A DNA stretch of 15,409 bases. Source: Spirochaetia bacterium (GTDB taxonomy: Bacteria > Spirochaetota > Spirochaetia > PWKH01). A program made the translations under genes and the position numbers. The stretch lies in the NCBI GenBank assembly GCA_007128345.1, contig SKXS01000108.1, positions 1 through 15,409 on the forward strand, written 5' to 3'. This document shows, in pieces, positions 12,484 to 15,409 of the stretch; the stretch's first letter is position 1; each line of letters begins with the position of its first letter. The notes under the pieces are model-generated. The model saw only the letters and a list, made by a program, of their open reading frames with translations, was not told the origin of the DNA and made no database searches.

Positions 12484-14568
12484 ATGCACACGCGTACGGT
12501 TGTGAATGTTTCCTGCAATAAGGACTGCGGGGCAGGCTGCCCCCTGACAGCTGAAGTACAAGACGGGAGAATTACCCGCATCACAGACAATGCACATAGA
12601 GGTCCCTACATGCGCGGGTGCGCCAAGGGATACGCCATGCACCGGCTGCTGAACCATCCCGACCGGCTATTGAGGCCCCTCATGAGGAGGGGAAGACGGG
12701 GGAGCGGATCATTTGATGCGGTTTCATGGGAGACAGCGCTGAACCGCATAGCAGAAGAGCTTCATGCACGTCGCGAGCGCGGAGCGGTCGAATCGGTCAT
12801 GCGCATCGGAGGATCCGGATCGTGCAGGGGCGTGGTGCATCATACTGCCAGGGTTGCCGCACGGTTCCTTTCCGGTCTCGGCACGTATACCAATACGACG
12901 GGAAACTACAGCAGCCAGGCAGCTTCGTTTATGAAGCCCCTTCTGTTCGGCAGAAGCGATATCGGTATCGACATCAGGACGGTGCTGGAGAGCAGATTCA
13001 TCATCCTGCTGGGGTTCAACCCCGCGGATACGCGGTTCAGCTGCGAAACTGAGAAGGTGCTCGAAGAAGTGAAGAGTCGGGGCATACCTGCGGTGCTTGT
13101 GGATCCCCGGAGGACGGCTTCCGCAGATATGTGCGGCGCCGAATGGCTGCCTATATATCCCGGGACTGACTCGGTACTGCTGGCTGCGCTGGCCTATGAG
13201 GTCATTGCCAGCGGTGCGGTCAACGAAGCGTGGGTTGCTCGTGTTGCTGAGGGGTACCAGGCAATGGATTCCTGGCTCATGGGTAAAGCCGATGGAGTGC
13301 CGAAAAATCCGCAATGGGCCGAGGGCATATGCGGGATTCCAGCACAACGCATCAGCCAGCTTGCCAGAAGGATGATCAAGTGCAGGCCTGCTTCACTGCT
13401 GCCCGGACTTTCGGTCCAACGAACCCTCGGCGGTGAGGAATCTGACCGTATGGGGCTAGTGCTCCAGACACTCCTGGGTAATGTCGGGGTGAGGGGAGGA
13501 AGTGCGGGATGCGGTCAATGGAACGAGGGACCTGAAATCCCTGTACCATGCATGTCCCCGGGAATTCCAGGATCGCCAAAGCCCGCTGGTGTGCCGGTCT
13601 ACCAGTGGGCTGAGGCAGTGCTGGACCGCAGCCGCAGGCAGCCGATATCCTTCATATATAACGTTGGAGGGAATTTCCTGGGCCAGAGCAGCAACATTGC
13701 GCTGGTGAAGGAGGCCCTGGAGACGGCGGACTTCGTGGTGACCCACGATCACTTTATGACCCCCACATGCAGGTTTTCAGATGTGGTGCTGCCTGCGACT
13801 ATGTTCCTTGAACGCAGCGATCTGTGCACCTCCAAATCCGGACTGCTGCTTTATAGTGAACAGGCAGTGGAGCCGGCGGGAGAAACCAAACACGACTATG
13901 ATATATGCTGCGAGCTTGCCCGACTGCTGGGATTTTACCATGCATACAGCCAGGGCAGGACAGCACATCAGTGGGTTGAAGCCGCTCTGGCGGGGCTCCC
14001 TGAAGGCGCGCGGCAGTCCTGCCTGGAAGAGGGTTATTGGGAAATCCCCCAGAGACCCTTTGTCGGGCTCAGCGAATGTATTGCCTCACCGGAGGATCAT
14101 CCGCTGCCTACTGCATCGGGGAAGATAGAGCTGATTCCTGCGGCGTACCAGGAGATGACAGGTTCCCCCCATCCCCGCATCCAGCAGCGAATCTGCTCAG
14201 CAGATTATCCGTTATTTCTTATCACCCCCCATGCGAAAGAGCGCATTCATTCCCAGAAGGCAGGTTCCGCATTGTCCGCTGATGACCGCTTGACCATGCA
14301 CCCCGAAGATGCCCGGGAGCGTGGCATAGATGACGGTATGCGTGTAACCGTCACAAGCGAAGCGGGATCATTCACTGCGGTGGTAAAACTATCAGACGAC
14401 ATCATGCGGGGGGTGGCAGCTAAGCTTCAGGGAGTGTGGCCGGAGTTTGCCGGGGATGGATCACTATTGGAAAGCGGAGCCCCGAACATGGCAACGTCGA
14501 CGGAGCCCACCTATCCCAGCAGGGGATCGCGAACTCACAGCATCGCAGTCGAGGTGTCTGTTCGCTAG
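12484..14568 (+). CDS. Molybdopterin oxidoreductase, DMSO reductase family, cytoplasmic
   Basis: Molybdo-bis-MGD enzyme of 694 residues. An N-terminal [4Fe-4S] motif C11-x3-C15-x3-C19-x26-C46 with the following K48 is present. The likely Mo ligand region is TNTTGNYSSQAAS, with S143 or S144, so serine-ligated as in DmsA rather than Cys or Sec. MGD-binding segments include GFNPADTR, VDPRRTASADMCGAEWLPIYPGTD, and the C-terminal molydopterin-binding barrel (about 570-690, LITPHAKERIHSQ). No twin-arginine signal precedes the Fe-S motif, so it should stay in the cytoplasm, and neither an FeS subunit nor a membrane anchor is encoded next to it. Substrate unknown: S- or N-oxide or oxyanion reduction are possible. 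ATG 12484 has GGGGAGGGA (12465-12473). Its TAG overlaps the stop of the convergent Vut-family gene. Confidence 0.87.
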   Translation: MHTRTVVNVSCNKDCGAGCPLTAEVQDGRITRITDNAHRGPYMRGCAKGYAMHRLLNHPDRLLRPLMRRGRRGSGSFDAVSWETALNRIAEELHARRERGAVESVMRIGGSGSCRGVVHHTARVAARFLSGLGTYTNTTGNYSSQAASFMKPLLFGRSDIGIDIRTVLESRFIILLGFNPADTRFSCETEKVLEEVKSRGIPAVLVDPRRTASADMCGAEWLPIYPGTDSVLLAALAYEVIASGAVNEAWVARVAEGYQAMDSWLMGKADGVPKNPQWAEGICGIPAQRISQLARRMIKCRPASLLPGLSVQRTLGGEESDRMGLVLQTLLGNVGVRGGSAGCGQWNEGPEIPVPCMSPGIPGSPKPAGVPVYQWAEAVLDRSRRQPISFIYNVGGNFLGQSSNIALVKEALETADFVVTHDHFMTPTCRFSDVVLPATMFLERSDLCTSKSGLLLYSEQAVEPAGETKHDYDICCELARLLGFYHAYSQGRTAHQWVEAALAGLPEGARQSCLEEGYWEIPQRPFVGLSECIASPEDHPLPTASGKIELIPAAYQEMTGSPHPRIQQRICSADYPLFLITPHAKERIHSQKAGSALSADDRLTMHPEDARERGIDDGMRVTVTSEAGSFTAVVKLSDDIMRGVAAKLQGVWPEFAGDGSLLESGAPNMATSTEPTYPSRGSRTHSIAVEVSVR

Positions 14569-15245
14569 ATAGTGGTGGCCTCTTTCTTGTCATCCTTTGG
14601 AGCCTGTTTCCGGGAAAAAATCTGCTCATTGCGCATCCAGCGTACTCCGAGATAGCACAGCGGAGTGTCAAAGATCGCGAATGCCACCTTAAACAGCCAG
14701 TAGGGGATAATCAAGCTGAAGATGAAGGGGACCGTGAAATCCGGGGTCATGCGGAAGAACGCGATAAACATGAAGAGGGTGGTGTCTATGAACTGGCTGA
14801 CCATGGTGGACGCATTGTTCCTGAGCCAGAGAAACCTGCCTTTGGTGACGGTCTTCCAGAAGTCAAAGGCGGCGACATCGAAGGTTTGCGCTATGGCAAA
14901 GGAGATGATACTGGCAAAGGTCATCCGGAGGCTGCTTCCGAATATGAGCGCGTACTCTTCCTGCATAGCCCAAGAGGGATTAGGGGGAAGCCTGATGGAC
15001 AGCAGGATCATAAGGAACATGAAAATGAGCATACCGACGGAAATCCGCACGAACCGCTGCGCTTGGGCTCGTCCGTAGACTTCACTGATGATGTCGGTGA
15101 CCAGAAAGAGGATAGGCATGAACATGATTCCCACTGAAACCCGAACCCCGAGTATGGTGGTGATCTTGGACCCGATGGTGTTCACGATGATCATCGATCC
15201 GACGAATAGTGCAAGGAGAATCTCTTTCTTGTGTGTTTCTTTCAT
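14565..15245 (-). CDS. Vut/YhhQ-family queuosine precursor transporter
   Basis: Integral membrane protein of 226 residues with about six helices, of the Vut_1 (PF02592) family. Members import queuosine precursors such as preQ0 or preQ1. Typical parts: ALFVGSMIIVNTIGSKI, the FLVTDIISEVYGRAQA motif, and the FDVAAFDFWKTVTKGRFLWLRNNASTMVSQFIDTTLF region, all diagnostic of the family. ATG 15245 is preferred over an in-frame TTG at 15290, because the predicted promoter overlaps the latter region and the family starts near 'KKEILLALFV'. The ribosome-binding site is weak. The TAG shares bases with the stop of the molybdoenzyme gene. Confidence 0.88.
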   Translation of the reverse strand: MKETHKKEILLALFVGSMIIVNTIGSKITTILGVRVSVGIMFMPILFLVTDIISEVYGRAQAQRFVRISVGMLIFMFLMILLSIRLPPNPSWAMQEEYALIFGSSLRMTFASIISFAIAQTFDVAAFDFWKTVTKGRFLWLRNNASTMVSQFIDTTLFMFIAFFRMTPDFTVPFIFSLIIPYWLFKVAFAIFDTPLCYLGVRWMRNEQIFSRKQAPKDDKKEATTI

Positions 15246-15267
15246 GGCTTCAATTTCCCGATGATGA

Positions 15268-15295
15268 AGTATATGACAGATATAACGCAAAACAG
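15268..15295 (-). promoter_or_regulatory. Possible promoter of the queuosine-precursor transporter gene
   Basis: On the minus strand TATACT (15273-15268) is a good -10; the best -35 at usual distance is the poor CTGTTT (15295-15290), 16 bp away. The transcription start would lie near 15261, leaving a short leader to the ATG at 15245. Confidence 0.35.
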
Positions 15296-15304
15296 CAGTT
15301 TCGT

Positions 15305-15409
15305 CTACGGGGGGTCTTCTGGGGGAGTCAGAATGTCAGGGGGCACATAGGTGAAAAACCGGTTCAGTGACATACACATGAGTTCCCTGAAGATGCTGGG
15401 CGCAGAGCA
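15305..15409 (-). CDS. Possible C-terminal end of a further minus-strand gene
   Basis: The minus strand is open from the window edge to a TAG at 15307-15305, giving 34 residues ending FFTYVPPDILTPPEDPP. The length is too short to identify a family, and openness over 35 codons is weak evidence. The position just upstream of the transporter gene, same strand, makes a gene end plausible. Confidence 0.35.
   Translation of the reverse strand, partial: CSAPSIFRELMCMSLNRFFTYVPPDILTPPEDPP

Noticed and set aside
12373..12657. N-terminal extension of the DUF1820 frame back to 12657
   Set aside because: It lacks a ribosome-binding site, runs across the divergent promoter region and the start of the molybdoenzyme gene, and does not resemble DUF1820; GGAGGG sits right before the GTG at 12372.
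1..15409. CRISPR arrays, insertion sequences, rRNA or tRNA genes, prophage genes
   Set aside because: No regularly spaced repeats, transposase motifs, conserved rRNA sequence or cloverleaf were seen on either strand by eye.

Overview
This window reads as compact bacterial chromosomal DNA of moderately high GC, with AT-rich patches near 8870-9190 and 9540-9700. No marker gene fixes the taxon. The mix of genes (an Ugp-like ABC operon with a phosphodiesterase, BioMNY, a selenium cassette, DUF1820, MtaD and a Vut-family transporter) and the anaerobic flavour would suit a spirochaete or a similar strict or facultative anaerobe, but this is a weak inference.

Layout. (1) 1-3569, plus strand: a truncated solute-binding protein, two MalF/MalG-type permeases and a glycerophosphodiester phosphodiesterase-like protein. 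This is an Ugp-like import operon with no ATPase visible. (2) 3564-5575, minus strand: bioY, then bioM (EcfA), then bioN (EcfT), a complete biotin ECF transporter, behind a promoter carrying a BirA-like AACC-N15-GGTT dyad. (3) 5797-8771, plus strand: a selenium cassette made of a long structured leader, a YedE-type selenium transporter, a TusA-like sulfur/selenium carrier, a class V aminotransferase (cysteine desulfurase/selenocysteine lyase-like) and a DUF3343 Se/S carrier. The last three genes overlap in the 4-base ATGA form. (4) 9193-10032, plus strand: two 103-residue paralogous proteins of no recognised family. (5) 10029-12372, minus strand: DUF1820, a metallo-beta-lactamase-fold hydrolase and an MtaD-type deaminase. 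(6) 12484-14568, plus strand: a cytoplasmic, single-subunit DMSO-reductase-family molybdoenzyme. (7) 14565-15245, minus strand: a Vut/YhhQ queuosine-precursor-type transporter. The window edge carries the tail of one more possible minus-strand gene.

The most interesting object is the leader of the selenium cassette (about 5833-6066). It contains a short reading frame with a strong Shine-Dalgarno sequence (5887-5997) that is interrupted only by an in-frame UGA at codon 8. That UGA is followed at SECIS-like distance by a GC-rich hairpin whose loop begins with G. Past the UGA the frame encodes a four-cysteine segment and ends 12 nt before a hairpin that buries the Shine-Dalgarno sequence of yedE (12 of 13 positions paired). 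A TATCCCC segment inside the short frame is perfectly complementary to the inner arm of that hairpin. This suggests, as a hypothesis only, that decoding of UGA as selenocysteine senses selenium and controls translation of the selenium transporter. A plain tiny selenoprotein, or a UGA-terminated leader peptide, are the simpler alternatives.

Three convergent gene pairs overlap at their stop codons (3564-3569, 10029-10032, 14565-14568), which leaves no room for ordinary terminators between them.
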